DNA of 64,000 nucleotides from Peribacillus simplex (GCF_001578185.1 NZ_CP011008.1:328001-392000); one strand, 5' to 3'; shown: positions 8,696 to 18,327, counted from the first letter of the stretch. Numbers and translations: made by a program. The notes: a model not told the origin generated them from the sequence alone.

Positions 8696-10090
8696 TTAAT
8701 CCTGCAAATCAAACTGAATATAATCAAGGTTGTAGGAACCTGGCCTTGTGACCTTTACTGTAAATACGTGAGTACCTTTTTTTAGGTAGCGGTACTCCAA
8801 ATTCTGAAGTTTGAATGCACGTTTATGAGTTGTATTTTTCAGCTCGATCTCCCCGCTTGTTTCGCCAGCCCAATCCAAGTTGATGGTGCCAGCCGGGGTA
8901 GATGCTGCAGAAACTCTGCCGGAGATTTTATATGTTCCTGACTTCTTAATATTCACTTTGTATTTCGCCCACTCGCCATCCATGTTATGGCTTACAGCAA
9001 TAGCTCCATCGATTTCGCAAACATCAATTGAATCTTGATCGGCTGTATTACAGCGGTTGGCGTCCTGATCAAAATATCCGGTACCTTGTCCGCCGCCAAG
9101 AGGGTCCTCAGCTTGAACCCGAACTGTACGGTTTCCGGTATCGTACTCCCAGTTTCGCATGTTGCCTCCATTACGCCAGTAATCAATAGCTCCAATATTG
9201 TCAGTTTGCATCATATTAACTCCAAGCTTTGTTACTGCTTTCCATCCAAGATTTACATCTCTTAGTGAAGCCTCATCTGTGTATTTTGCAGCAAGGCCAT
9301 ACCACATTACATTCACTAAGACCCTGCTATTTTTCTTGATTTGTTTCACCTTCTCTGGCTGAATCTGCGGATCTGCAAGATCATCAAAGACAATTTCATA
9401 ACCGACCGGCTGACGGCCCGGGAACGTTCCTACAGTGTTGGCGCTGTCATCAAGGATAATGTGCATATATAGGATTTCTGGATCTTTTGCCATGAATTCG
9501 GCTGCTTCTTCAACATTTGGGCTGCCTTTAAACAGACCGTGATCTACTGTGTCGGTTTTAACGAGAACCTCGTACATTTTATCCCGGATCTCCCAGCCCT
9601 TATCCAGGTTTACGATTGCACGGTCCTTTACTGCAAGCATGACCTCTTTAAGCGTTGGAATTTTGTGCTTGGTGAGCGCTGCCGTCTTACCTCCGAGACC
9701 TTCCTTAAGGCGAAGACTCTTAATTTGAGCCAGTGTGAGGTCAGAAACCTTTCCCTTGCCATTGGTAGTACGATCAACGGTCGTATCGTGCATTAATACA
9801 GGTACACCATCAGCCGTTAGCTGGACATCTATTTCTACAATTTCGGCGCCATCTTCAATAGCCTCATTGATTGCTGCAAGCGAGTTCTCGGGATATTCAC
9901 GCCATTGGCCCCGGTGAGCCAGGATCATGAGTGGTGCATCTTCACTATGGTCGAGCAATTCTGCGTGAATCTGTTCAAAGGACTTGCCTTCTCGGACAGC
10001 AATCGGATTAGAAGCGGTTGCTCCTGCTTGCTGTACCGGTACTAAGACAGACGCTATTAACCCTAATAAAAATAATTTTTTTAGCTTCAT
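8696..10090 (-). CDS. Secreted glycerophosphodiester phosphodiesterase with C-terminal CBM6-like module
   Basis: 464 residues from the ATG at 10090, which has AGGAG 11 bases upstream; a TTG seven codons earlier lies over that RBS and was not used. A signal peptide (about 1-25) precedes a GDPD domain with H59-R60 (ILAHRGQW), E68-N69, E86-x-D88 (EIDVQ) and H101-D102 (HDTTVDRTTNGKG), the catalytic and metal/phosphate residues of the family, which cleaves glycerophosphodiesters to glycerol-3-phosphate and an alcohol. The last ~140 residues (from VQAEDPLGGG) form a beta-rich module like CBM6/CBM35 carbohydrate-binding domains. Such enzymes degrade phospholipid head groups or teichoic acid outside the cell. 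Monocistronic. Confidence 0.85.
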   Translation of the reverse strand: MKLKKLFLLGLIASVLVPVQQAGATASNPIAVREGKSFEQIHAELLDHSEDAPLMILAHRGQWREYPENSLAAINEAIEDGAEIVEIDVQLTADGVPVLMHDTTVDRTTNGKGKVSDLTLAQIKSLRLKEGLGGKTAALTKHKIPTLKEVMLAVKDRAIVNLDKGWEIRDKMYEVLVKTDTVDHGLFKGSPNVEEAAEFMAKDPEILYMHIILDDSANTVGTFPGRQPVGYEIVFDDLADPQIQPEKVKQIKKNSRVLVNVMWYGLAAKYTDEASLRDVNLGWKAVTKLGVNMMQTDNIGAIDYWRNGGNMRNWEYDTGNRTVRVQAEDPLGGGQGTGYFDQDANRCNTADQDSIDVCEIDGAIAVSHNMDGEWAKYKVNIKKSGTYKISGRVSAASTPAGTINLDWAGETSGEIELKNTTHKRAFKLQNLEYRYLKKGTHVFTVKVTRPGSYNLDYIQFDLQD

Positions 10091-10111
10091 TATTGTTAAT
10101 GCTCCTTTCAA

Positions 10112-10601
10112 TTTTTAATCAATTAAAGATTGTTTTAATATTTTCAACCTCCCGACATAGTTATTGGATGCATCCACTTTTACAGTTTCATTATACTTTC
10201 ACTATGTAATTAAATATTATAATTAGACAATTTTTTACAAATATTCACATAGGTTTTACAAAGTTGCCATTTGCTATCCTTGTTGGTTTAGTCAAAGGAT
10301 TTAGGAAAACCGAGAGATGGTGCAAAAACTATAAAATTTCTAGTGGGCGATGAAACAGATTGAATTACATGTCAGATTATTCATTTTAGAAGGTGGATTT
10401 AAAAGGTAAATTAAACTAAAAAACGTTTTTGTTCTAGAACCTTTTTGTTGTATTAAATTCCAAGGATTGCACTTAAAACTAACAGGTTATGATCGGAGCT
10501 GTCTTTAAGGCAGATTTTTCTTTATTCCTAATAGAGTTTCAAAGGACAGAGATATATAAGTGGGGAATATTTTATTTATCAAATAAATGGAGGCTAATTT
10601 G
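10112..10601. other. Intergenic region upstream of the phosphodiesterase gene
   Basis: No gene seen. The left part must hold the minus-strand promoter of the phosphodiesterase gene; a TATAAT lies on the minus strand near 10190-10195. The right part carries a dispersed repeat/terminator copy (10478-10527). Confidence 0.4.
10478..10527 (+). repeat. Second full copy of the dispersed repeat/terminator
   Basis: AACTAACAGGTTATGATCGG leads into CTGTCT-TTA-AGGCAG and ATTTTTTCTTT. Bases 10494-10527 match 8089-8122 with one difference. No gene reads into it in its present context. Confidence 0.6.
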
Positions 10602-10742
10602 ATGAATGAAAAATTATTAAGGGGACGTATTACTTATATACCAGTTACTGATGTAGAACTTACTTCGGAATGGTATGTAAGTAAATTGGGTGCGGAGTTA
10701 AGCTATAGAGATGAAGACAAAGCAATTCTTAAAGTACAATAG
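10602..10742 (+). pseudogene. Truncated VOC/glyoxalase-family gene
   Basis: An ATG with a GGAGG site (10589-10593) opens 46 codons: MNEKLLRGRITYIPVTDVEL... SEWYVSKLGAEL, the first beta-alpha-beta unit of vicinal oxygen chelate proteins (normally about 120-130 aa). A TAG then stops the frame after a position where family members continue. The metal-binding and second half modules are missing. Confidence 0.6.
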
Positions 10743-11163
10743 GTATCAATGAAGATATTCCTCAAAATATATGGAAGAATACAATATTAATAAATTACAA
10801 GTTCAATTAACAAGTAAGACATAATCAAATTGTTATTAATGAGGATCAGTTAAAAACAAAAAAAACGATTCAAACAAGAGCAGCCCAAAATGAAAAATTC
10901 AAAGATACTGGTGGGGAGATAAAAACTGGTATAACAATTCTCATACTGCAGCCAGTGTTTAGCACAGCGTAATATAGCTGCTGGTGGAGCAATAACTGCA
11001 TTGGGAATGCTTGGATTTGGACCGGGTGTATTTACAGGTGTTGTAAGTGGACCTATGGGGGGACTCGGTTAGAGAATGGATGCACATAATGAAGGTAAAG
11101 GTGGAACACTTTTTAGTTACTTGGGTATAAGTCTTTACTGTAGTATCAAGATAAGGAGTATTT
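10743..11163 (+). pseudogene. Decayed ORF remnants of unknown family
   Basis: Several short frames carry protein-like sequence broken by stops: a charged stretch (DQLKTKKTIQTRAAQNEKF) and, in another frame at about 10968-11071, a glycine-rich hydrophobic segment GGAITALGMLGFGPGVF followed after a TAG by RMDAHNEGKGGTLF. This looks like one gene with at least two frameshifts or stops. I do not recognise it; the glycine-rich membrane-like segment could come from a secreted toxin or bacteriocin-like protein, but that is a guess. Confidence 0.35.
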
Positions 11164-11334
11164 ATGACATATACACAACAAATTTTTTTAATAATGATGA
11201 TTATATTAAGCATATTTTATTCTCTAAAGTATGCTAAAAAAGATGCTCCTAAGAGGTCAATGTCTATTATGTTATTGTTCTTATTAGTAACGGTTACTTT
11301 AATATCTATTATAACTTTCACTATACTTTTATAG
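11164..11334 (+). CDS. Small membrane protein (56 aa)
   Basis: An ATG preceded by AAGGAG (11153-11158) opens 56 codons encoding two hydrophobic helices (about 5-20 and 34-55) separated by a basic loop (KYAKKDAPKR). It is intact, unlike its upstream neighbours, and probably sat as the last gene of the decayed unit, for example as a partner of the lost gene. No family recognised. Confidence 0.5.
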   Translation: MTYTQQIFLIMMIILSIFYSLKYAKKDAPKRSMSIMLLFLLVTVTLISIITFTILL

Positions 11335-11560
11335 ATTGAAAGTAAGTTTAGGATTGTTGAGCCGAAGGAACTTCAAAGTGCCATTTTGCTATGGGGGTCG
11401 GATGCTTAGGCATCATATGAACATTTGGATGCAAAACTGGTTAACACAACACCTATTTCCAAACACCACCAAGTTAGTGAAAACCAGAATTCAACCAAAA
11501 TCGGTCAAGTTCTGGTTTTTTTGTTTGAGAAAGGGGGGATCCGAAATGGGAAAAAATAAA
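11335..11560. other. Intergenic region with terminator hairpin
   Basis: An eight-base AACCAGAA/TTCTGGTT stem (about 11483-11517, long loop) followed by TTTTTTTG terminates + transcription. No intact gene; a possible protein-like stretch at about 11425-11485 (AKLVNTTPISKHHQ) is too short to name. Confidence 0.4.
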
Positions 11561-11595
11561 AGGACAAATACTGATGATTTGCAAGCATTTGTCCT
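11550..11595 (-). terminator. Terminator of the ger operon (bidirectional)
   Basis: Nine-base perfect stem (11561-11569 with 11587-11595). Minus-strand side: T-rich run TTTTATTTTTT at 11560-11550, 70 bases past gerC. On + the stem is followed by CTTGTTTTT, so it may also serve the other direction. Confidence 0.75.
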
Positions 11596-11664
11596 CTTGT
11601 TTTTAAATTGTTTATTTTTCTCATTTAATGAAGGCTATAAGATTCAATGTGTATATCCGGGGGC

Positions 11665-12879
11665 TCACTTTTTTGTTCCTCCTGATGTTCCATAATCTTT
11701 AATTGTTAATTTTACATTGTAGTTGATGGGGATTTCACTAAATGTTTGGTCCCAATCCTTTTTGACCTTCATCCATAATTTGGGGTTCTCGATTCTCAAG
11801 CGATTTCCGAAGCCAGCGACGTCCACTCGATATTCTTTTTGCATTTTTTCTAATGAATTCCTTACCAAGCGTTTCACTTCTTTTTCCGCTGATTTTTCCG
11901 CTTTATTTAGAAATTCATTTTTAAAGGGATCTCCCGAAACCACCCAATTTTCGGCTAGCCTTCCCTCTGATTCAATGTTTACATCAAAAGATATGTTGTT
12001 TCCTTTAACTCGAGGTTTAATAGTGCTTTTCATGGTCTCCACTTCATACACCATCAGCTGACCAGTCTTCTTATCAAAGCTCTTTACAACACCGCCTTTA
12101 CCCTTTCCTGTAATCCATGTTACGCCTTCTAGTTCTTCCTCATTCAAAAAGCCCTTCATTTTATGTGTTTTTCCATCGATCACGGAAGCTCCCGCAAATT
12201 TGACTTCCCCACTAACTGAGTCTACATTTTGCAGCAAAAAACTGGATTCTGAATGAAGCTTGCTCTCTAATTTAAAAAGCGGCATAGGAGGCAAAATCCT
12301 CGATGTTCGAAAGGTATTATCTAAAATGCCAACCAGCCGAAACGCTGGAATTTCTCCTGCTGTCTTTGTTTCCAGTGTGCTCTTTGCTCTTCCTTTACTA
12401 ATGAGCACAACACAGCTTGGTCTAAAATCGTTATCACGAAGATTTTCATCGAGTAATTGTTCCAAATCATACGATTTTGCAAGACTTTCACTGATAACAA
12501 TCACTTTCATGTGGTGACTGGTTAATGCCTGTTCCCTTTCTAATGAAAATTCACGAATCATTTGAAGGACGGAATCCCCAGTTTGAGAAATATTAATATA
12601 AGATTTTTGTGAGGGTCCTGATTGTTTTGTGGTGGAACTTGCTACTTGTGGAGTGATGATTTGAAAGGTTGAGGTAATCAGGTCCTTTTTTGTATAACCC
12701 TCCCCTTTTTTGCTTAACTCTTTTTCAATTTTGGACTTCAAGCCTTTATCAAATGCCAAACCTATGCCTAAACTTTGCTCTTCAATTTCATGACTGCTCC
12801 AACATCCTGTAAGGGATACGAACAAAAGAACGGAGAGGGAAATGAAGAGGGGCCGTATTTTGCTATGTGGTTGTTTCAT
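11665..12879 (-). CDS. Ger(x)C family spore germination lipoprotein
   Basis: 404 residues. A signal peptide ends in the lipobox LTGC with lipidated C26, followed by the GerC family start CWSSHEIEEQSLGIGLAFDKG. GerC proteins are lipid-anchored on the outer face of the spore inner membrane and form the third subunit of nutrient germinant receptors, needed for receptor function together with the A and B subunits. Length is typical. The ATG has GGGAGG upstream and its first 17 bases overlap the end of gerB, indicating translational coupling. It is the last gene of the minus-strand operon. The nutrient recognised cannot be deduced. Confidence 0.93.
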   Translation of the reverse strand: MKQPHSKIRPLFISLSVLLFVSLTGCWSSHEIEEQSLGIGLAFDKGLKSKIEKELSKKGEGYTKKDLITSTFQIITPQVASSTTKQSGPSQKSYINISQTGDSVLQMIREFSLEREQALTSHHMKVIVISESLAKSYDLEQLLDENLRDNDFRPSCVVLISKGRAKSTLETKTAGEIPAFRLVGILDNTFRTSRILPPMPLFKLESKLHSESSFLLQNVDSVSGEVKFAGASVIDGKTHKMKGFLNEEELEGVTWITGKGKGGVVKSFDKKTGQLMVYEVETMKSTIKPRVKGNNISFDVNIESEGRLAENWVVSGDPFKNEFLNKAEKSAEKEVKRLVRNSLEKMQKEYRVDVAGFGNRLRIENPKLWMKVKKDWDQTFSEIPINYNVKLTIKDYGTSGGTKK

Positions 12880-13966
12880 ATTTTCCTCCCTTTACTTTTT
12901 GAATAATAAGGAGGAGAAGCGGGAGTAAACCAAATAAATACAATGCGTAATTGCCGACGAAATCTCCAAGTTTAAAGATGTCATTCATATTTTTTGGAAT
13001 CATGGAAATGATGTATAAAACCGGAAGCAGGGCAACCATAAAAGGGTGAATGTTCTTTTTTGAAAGTTGAGCAAACCCTAAAGCAGCAGCATAGTATGTG
13101 ATGGTGAATGTGGCAAATATTTGCATGATCCATACCACAAGCAATAAAGATTCAAACCGTTCAAAGATCAAACCGGAGATCTCAAAACTGCGTATAAGAT
13201 CAAGTGTCGGCCATGTTCTTGTGACCACTCCTTCAACAGATAATGCTCCGATAACCATTATGACCGTTATCACGTAAAAAACCAATGGAATCAAAACTCC
13301 AACAATAAGGGCCTTTACTGCTTTTTTGGGCTGATTCATAAATGGAATAAGCAGTAACATGACTTCAGGTCCTGTAAAAGCTAGAGCCGTCGTTTTTACT
13401 CCTTTTAGTACAGGGATGATTCCTTCCCCTAATACCGGACGCAGATTATCAATCTCAAATATTTTAATGCTCATGAAGGCAACGACCAAAAAAAGGATAA
13501 CCGTCAAAGGTAATATAATTTCAAAAAGACGGGCAATCGAGTTAATGCCGCCAATGACCAGATAGAGACTTACCCACATGAAAATCATCGAAATTGCCCA
13601 TGTAGGAGTGCCTTCAAGAAGCAAATACTTTATTACTTCCGCCATAGAACGGAGCTGAAACCCGCAAGTAATAAGGAAATAACCTATTAAAGCTATACTG
13701 AGTAATCTACCTAACCATTTTCCCACAATTTCATTGCTGTATTGATAAAAGGTTTTTTCGGGAAACTGTTGGCTTAATTTGACGATGATCACCCCCGCGA
13801 TTATGGCGATTATCCCCCCTAAAATAACGCTTATCCATATATCTGGTGTATGTACCTTCTCCGTGGCTGCTCTGGGTAAGGTGAGTAATCCTGTACCAAG
13901 TATAAAGTTTATGACTATGACCGCTACTTGAGGAGTTGTAATTTGGTCTTTCGGACTAAGATTCAT
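12863..13966 (-). CDS. GerB family germinant receptor membrane subunit
   Basis: 367 residues with ten predicted hydrophobic segments and the GerAB/APC-fold signature near the N-terminus (ITTPQVAVIVINFILGTGLLTLPRAA). GerB subunits resemble amino-acid/polyamine transporters and hold the germinant-binding pocket in the spore inner membrane. RBS AAAGGGTGAT lies upstream of the ATG. It starts 25 bases after gerA and overlaps gerC by 17 bases. All landmarks of an intact receptor subunit are present. Confidence 0.92.
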   Translation of the reverse strand: MNLSPKDQITTPQVAVIVINFILGTGLLTLPRAATEKVHTPDIWISVILGGIIAIIAGVIIVKLSQQFPEKTFYQYSNEIVGKWLGRLLSIALIGYFLITCGFQLRSMAEVIKYLLLEGTPTWAISMIFMWVSLYLVIGGINSIARLFEIILPLTVILFLVVAFMSIKIFEIDNLRPVLGEGIIPVLKGVKTTALAFTGPEVMLLLIPFMNQPKKAVKALIVGVLIPLVFYVITVIMVIGALSVEGVVTRTWPTLDLIRSFEISGLIFERFESLLLVVWIMQIFATFTITYYAAALGFAQLSKKNIHPFMVALLPVLYIISMIPKNMNDIFKLGDFVGNYALYLFGLLPLLLLIIQKVKGGKYETTT

Positions 13967-13991
13967 TATTTAATCACCCTTTCACCGTATG

Positions 13992-15566
13992 TTATCTTTT
14001 ACGCATAGGATTTTTCGTCTGCATCATCTTTGGCCGGCTTTTCATCATCATAATTGGCATGCGAACCATCAAGTCTTTCCATTCACTTAAGCGATAAGGA
14101 ACGGCTGGACTCAAATAAGGCACGCCAAAGCTTTTTAATTTCACTAAATGGCTGGCCATGAAAAGAAAAAAGAGAATGACTCCGTATAATCCTAATGTGG
14201 CAGCACACAACATAGCTGGAAAACGAAGTATCCGAAATGTAAACCCTGTACTATATTGAGGAATAGCAAATGATGAAATGGCAGTTAACGAGACTACAAT
14301 CACCAAAACAGGGCTAACGATTCCTGCCTGTACAGCAGCTTCCCCAATGATTAATCCGCCGACAATCCCCATTGCAGGACCAATTGGCTTAGGTAAGCGC
14401 AGGCCTGCTTCCCTCAAAATCTCGATGGATATTTCCATGAATAATGCTTCGATAAGTGCCGGAAAAGGAACGCTTGCTCTCGTTCCTATAATGGATATGG
14501 CCAGTTTGGTCGGAATTAACCCTGAATGAAATGAGATGAAAGCTATATACATAGACGGTGTAAACAGGGCTAGAAAGGCTGCGAGATAACGAAGCATACG
14601 CATGAATGTGCCAGGAATCCATCTTTCATAATAGTCTTCCGGTGATTGTAACATCATGCTTAAGGTAACTGGAGCAATCAAAGCAAATGGCGTCCCATCC
14701 AATAAGATGGCCACCCGGCCTTCCAACAAAGCAGCGATTACGCGATCAGGACGTTCTGTATTCTGTATCTGCGGAAAAGGACTTAGGTAATTATCTTCGA
14801 TGAGTTGCTCTACATAACCTGATTCTGGCACATTGTCAATATTAATTCTCTTAATTCGATTTTCTACTTCTTGAACTAATTCGGGATCAACAATATCTTT
14901 TATGTAAGCGACAACCAAGTCTTTTTTCGAACGCTTTCCTACTTGGAATTTTACTAACGATAAATTTTCGTTTTCACCACTTCCCCTTAAAAAAGATGTA
15001 TTATCACTCAAAGATTCAGTGAAACCGACCCGTGGACCCCTGACTAATGCCTCTGATACCGGCTCTTCAATCGTCCTTGTTTTAGGTTTTGTTGTCCCGA
15101 GGATTAGCGGTTCAGGCAATCCATCAATTAAAAGAGCGGTAGAACCTGTTAATACTTTTGATGCTAACTCTTTAATGGAATCGACCACTTCTACTTCACT
15201 GATAGTTAACACTTCATTTTTTATAAATTCTTTTGACATGCTTCCTTTGATGTAAGGAAGGCCCTGTTTGTATTCTGCTGAAAAATCAACCATTAATGAT
15301 GGCATGATATTTTTATCAATGAGTTCTTTATCTGATAGTCCATCCACAAAAATGATAATTGACCGAATACCGGTACGTCCTATATTAAATTCTCGAAAAT
15401 GCACATCCCAATTATGGCCAATTTCTTGCTTAACTAGTTCTAGATTTAATACAAAATTATCTGTAAAATGATCAGTTGAATCTTGGGAGGTACATTCTTT
15501 TTGTTTGTCATTATTAGTAACTTTTCCTTTTTTACTGATCTTTGATATCCACTCTTTCATCATCAT
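13992..15566 (-). CDS. GerA family germinant receptor subunit
   Basis: About 524 residues. A hydrophilic N-terminal half (residues ~45-300, cytosolic in this family) with the conserved DFREF-IG-RI and [14 protein letters not shown] motifs is followed by LLDGTPFAL and five C-terminal membrane helices, including [28 protein letters not shown]. GerA subunits oligomerise and form a ligand-gated ion channel in the spore inner membrane. Of the possible starts (GTG 15569, ATG 15566, 15563, 15560), ATG 15566 gives the best spacing to AAGGAT and overlaps the stop of the small upstream ORF (TGATG), implying coupling. First subunit of the gerA-gerB-gerC operon. Confidence 0.93.
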   Translation of the reverse strand: MMMKEWISKISKKGKVTNNDKQKECTSQDSTDHFTDNFVLNLELVKQEIGHNWDVHFREFNIGRTGIRSIIIFVDGLSDKELIDKNIMPSLMVDFSAEYKQGLPYIKGSMSKEFIKNEVLTISEVEVVDSIKELASKVLTGSTALLIDGLPEPLILGTTKPKTRTIEEPVSEALVRGPRVGFTESLSDNTSFLRGSGENENLSLVKFQVGKRSKKDLVVAYIKDIVDPELVQEVENRIKRINIDNVPESGYVEQLIEDNYLSPFPQIQNTERPDRVIAALLEGRVAILLDGTPFALIAPVTLSMMLQSPEDYYERWIPGTFMRMLRYLAAFLALFTPSMYIAFISFHSGLIPTKLAISIIGTRASVPFPALIEALFMEISIEILREAGLRLPKPIGPAMGIVGGLIIGEAAVQAGIVSPVLVIVVSLTAISSFAIPQYSTGFTFRILRFPAMLCAATLGLYGVILFFLFMASHLVKLKSFGVPYLSPAVPYRLSEWKDLMVRMPIMMMKSRPKMMQTKNPMRKR

Positions 15567-15697
15567 CACTCATCCTTTGAGTTGCGAAGCCGATTTAACA
15601 ATTTGGAGAATAAATACGGAATAAAAAACACTATAAAAGCTTGTATAAAAACCTGCCATTCTGGCAGGTAGGAAACAATCGTTTTCCACATTATCAT
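15566..15697 (-). CDS. Small membrane protein leading the ger operon (43 aa)
   Basis: An ORF of 43 residues (or 41 if the second ATG at 15691 is used; that one is better spaced from AGGGTGAT). It has one hydrophobic helix (about 15-33) ending in a basic tail ([13 protein letters not shown]), and its stop overlaps the gerA start, so it is translated as part of the operon. Small single-helix proteins encoded with some ger operons (GerD-unrelated, GerW/X/Y-type) have been linked to receptor accumulation; similarity to any specific one is not claimed. Absence of other reading in this frame and coupled overlap argue it is real. Confidence 0.65.
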   Translation of the reverse strand: MIMWKTIVSYLPEWQVFIQAFIVFFIPYLFSKLLNRLRNSKDE

Positions 15698-15756
15698 CAC
15701 CCTATACTTGCCTCATATCAGCAGCTGAATTCTTTAAAATCCCTTTATTTCTCAAA

Positions 15757-15787
15757 TAGTATGATGTTCTTACACGTTTCTTATGCA
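15757..15787 (-). promoter_or_regulatory. Sigma-G promoter of the ger operon
   Basis: On the minus strand TGCATA (15787-15782), an 18-base spacer and CATACTA (15763-15757). Both hexamers match the forespore sigma-G consensus (TGMATA, CATAMTA). The predicted start of transcription lies about 50 bases before the first ORF. Forespore control is the known mode for germinant receptor operons. Confidence 0.8.
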
Positions 15788-16329
15788 AGAAAGTTAAAAG
15801 CAAAGCCTATTTCTATCCCCTTTATATTTGGTACTAGCCTTGATGTATTTAACTTTGACATTTGCCCGTGTATCGATGGGAAGGCCGGAGTGTAGAAATG
15901 ATGTGGATAATTTTGGTCAATTATTGCTTTTCCTCCTACATTGGGCTTATGCTCATAATTGAAATATAATTTTAAAGATTCAGATACCAAATTGAAATTA
16001 TGTTTGAAATAATATATACTGAAAATTGGAAATTGTTAGTAAATAGTATCCTTAACCATTAACGACTACGTGATAAAAAAAATTACAAAATAAAGACGTT
16101 CAAGAATAAAATGATTCAATCGCAACCCTTGTACCGGAACGGAAAGGAAAAGTAATTACCGTTTTGTGGGAATGTGAATCCTGGTAATAGAACGGAAGTA
16201 AAGAATTCTCCCTCATTAATCGAAATATTCCTTAAACTTATTAAATCCAGTTTATTTCTTTCGACATTAGTCAAAGGGTAAAGTTGTTCGTTTCTTGTTT
16301 TCTAAGTATGATTACAAAGGGGGAAAAGG
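15788..16329. other. Divergent intergenic region
   Basis: No gene seen between the ger promoter and the serine hydrolase gene. An AGGAAAAG-rich stretch around 16120-16160 repeats GAACGGAA twice (16138, 16193). The hydrolase promoter was not resolved. Confidence 0.35.
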
Positions 16330-17703
16330 ATGAATATATGGACAAGCTGCACACTAAGTTCAATCCTGGCACTCTCATTACTTGCACCTTCCGTGTCATT
16401 TGCTAAAGAAAATGCAAATCAGGAAGTTCCTGTGAGTAAGGAAACTGCCAGCCGGTATCCTGTGTTAACGAAAGCAAAAAAACCAGAAGAAGCGGGCTTT
16501 TCATCTGAAAAGCTGGAAAAGGTGGATCGGCTGATTGAAATGGAAGTGGCTGCCGGTTTCCCTGGTGCTGCCCTGATTGTCATAAAGGACGGTAAGATCG
16601 TTAAAAATGAAAGCTATGGGTACAAACAGAAATTTAATGGATATACGCCACTTAAGAAGTTTCAGAAAATGGACAAGGACACTTTATTTGACCTTGCTTC
16701 AAACACGAAAATGTATGCAACTAATTTTGCTATTCAGAAATTAGTCAGTGAAGGCAAGTTGAATATCCATGCAAGAGTTCAGCAATACATTCCTGAATTC
16801 AAAGACATGGAAGCGGATGTGATCAAAGGAAAGGATACTCTGAGGATTATTGATGTGCTTCACCATACAGCGGGTTTTAGACCAGATCCGCAATACCATA
16901 ATCCAAAGGTTTCGAAAGACCTTTTTTCACAGGAACGGGATAAGACCATTGAGTTCATATCTAAAACACCGCTGACATATGTACCTGGAACACAGAATGT
17001 ATACAGTGATGTCGACTATATGCTGCTCGGAGCCATTGTTGAAAAAATCACGGGTCAGCAGCTTGACACCTATGTTGAAAATGAATTGTACAGGCCGCTT
17101 AATTTGAAAAATACAAAGTTCAACCCCCTTCAAAAAGGCTTTAAGCCAAAGGATGTTGCGGCAACTGAATTGCTTGGGAACACGCGGGATGGCGTGATTG
17201 ATTTTCCTAACGTTCGCACATACACACTTCAAGGTGAAGTTCATGATGAAAAAGCCTTTTATTCGATGGGAGGCGTTTCGGGTCATGCAGGTCTGTTCTC
17301 GACTACAAGCGATCTCGCTGTCCTCCTGCAAGTGATGCTGAATGGCGGGGGCTACGGTAAACATACGTTGTTTGATCAAGAAACAATCGATGAATTCGTC
17401 GCACCTTCCGAAATGAATCCTACTTATGGACTTGGGTGGAGGCGAAATGGCGATGCTAGCATGGAGTGGATGTTCAGCCCTTATGCGAGTGACAGTGCTT
17501 ACGGACATACTGGATGGACTGGGACGGTCACGATCATAGATCCTGAATTAGATTTAGGGATTGTTCTACTTACAAATAAAAAGCATTCTCCGCTCGTTAA
17601 CCCTGTAGCCAATTCCAATCAGTTTTTCGGTGACCTCTTCAAAACAGGAAGCTATGGAAGTGTTGTAACTGCGATTTATGATGCATTGGAAACGAAGGAA
17701 TAA
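16330..17703 (+). CDS. Secreted serine hydrolase, class C beta-lactamase/PBP4* fold (YbbE-like)
   Basis: 457 residues. A signal peptide (about 1-25) precedes a serine beta-lactamase-like domain with the SxxK motif S124-N-T-K127, the Tyr motif Y225-S-D227 and the third motif H393-T-G395 in GHTGWTGT. This arrangement fits penicillin-recognising esterases, D-stereospecific amidases and YbbE-like proteins of Bacillus, which are linked to cell-wall peptide recycling, rather than resistance enzymes. It is exported, with no lipobox. It has GGGGGAAAAGG before the ATG and no co-transcribed partner; in B. subtilis ybbE is grouped with nagZ and murein-recycling genes, which are absent here. Substrate unproven. 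Confidence 0.82.
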   Translation: MNIWTSCTLSSILALSLLAPSVSFAKENANQEVPVSKETASRYPVLTKAKKPEEAGFSSEKLEKVDRLIEMEVAAGFPGAALIVIKDGKIVKNESYGYKQKFNGYTPLKKFQKMDKDTLFDLASNTKMYATNFAIQKLVSEGKLNIHARVQQYIPEFKDMEADVIKGKDTLRIIDVLHHTAGFRPDPQYHNPKVSKDLFSQERDKTIEFISKTPLTYVPGTQNVYSDVDYMLLGAIVEKITGQQLDTYVENELYRPLNLKNTKFNPLQKGFKPKDVAATELLGNTRDGVIDFPNVRTYTLQGEVHDEKAFYSMGGVSGHAGLFSTTSDLAVLLQVMLNGGGYGKHTLFDQETIDEFVAPSEMNPTYGLGWRRNGDASMEWMFSPYASDSAYGHTGWTGTVTIIDPELDLGIVLLTNKKHSPLVNPVANSNQFFGDLFKTGSYGSVVTAIYDALETKE

Positions 17704-17814
17704 GAGGCAATATGTTTCGTAGGGAAGTCAATTTGGCAGTCTGGATATCAGGGTCATCAAGTTGACTATGTATGTGGTACACAGTCTTAAATATTAATTA
17801 TTTGGGGGGACATA

Positions 17815-18327
17815 ATGAAAGTCAGGCTACTAACTCCAGCTGATGCTGAAAGTTATTGGGCATTAAGAATAGAAGGATTAAAAAACTACCCAGAAGCATT
17901 CGCAACAAGCTACGAGGAAGCTATAAATAAGGAGAATCCAATAGAGCAGGTTGCTAATAATTTAAAAACAAAAGGGAATTTTACCTTTGGGGCATTTGAT
18001 GAATACGAGGAACTCATTGGTGTAGTTACCTTAATTCAAGAACAGCACAAAAAACTGCAACATAGGGCAAATATTTTCGCTATGTATGTAACTTCAAAGA
18101 AAAGTGGATTAGGTGTTGGAAAAACATTATTAACAGAAGCTATAAATAAAGCGAAAGAAATAGATGATGTCGAGAAAATAAATTTGACTGTAGTAACAAG
18201 TAATCAAAAAGCCAAAAACCTTTACGTAAACTTAGGTTTCAAGGTTTTTGGCTTTGAGGAAAAAGCTTTAAAAGTAAATGGTGTCTATTATGACGAAGAA
18301 CATATGGTTCTATGTTTAGAAAAATAA
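17815..18327 (+). CDS. GNAT family N-acetyltransferase
   Basis: 170 residues spanning a complete GNAT fold. Visible elements are the N-terminal RLLTPADAESYWALR, the acetyl-CoA-binding segment IFAMYVTSKKSGLGVGKTLL (an R/Q-x-x-G-x-G/A-type loop, here KSGLGVG) and the closing NLTVVTSNQKAKNLYVNLGFKVFGFEEKAL with the typical N-x-x-A-x-x-L-Y. It transfers acetyl from acetyl-CoA to an amine on a small molecule or protein; the acceptor cannot be predicted. RBS GGGGGG with ATG. Flanked by unrelated genes. Confidence 0.85.
   Translation: MKVRLLTPADAESYWALRIEGLKNYPEAFATSYEEAINKENPIEQVANNLKTKGNFTFGAFDEYEELIGVVTLIQEQHKKLQHRANIFAMYVTSKKSGLGVGKTLLTEAINKAKEIDDVEKINLTVVTSNQKAKNLYVNLGFKVFGFEEKALKVNGVYYDEEHMVLCLEK

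Noticed and set aside
15641..15990. Two overlapping ORFs upstream of the ger operon
   Set aside because: One runs over the ger promoter on the opposite strand and the other has no RBS; the only supported ORF here is the 43-aa minus-strand one.
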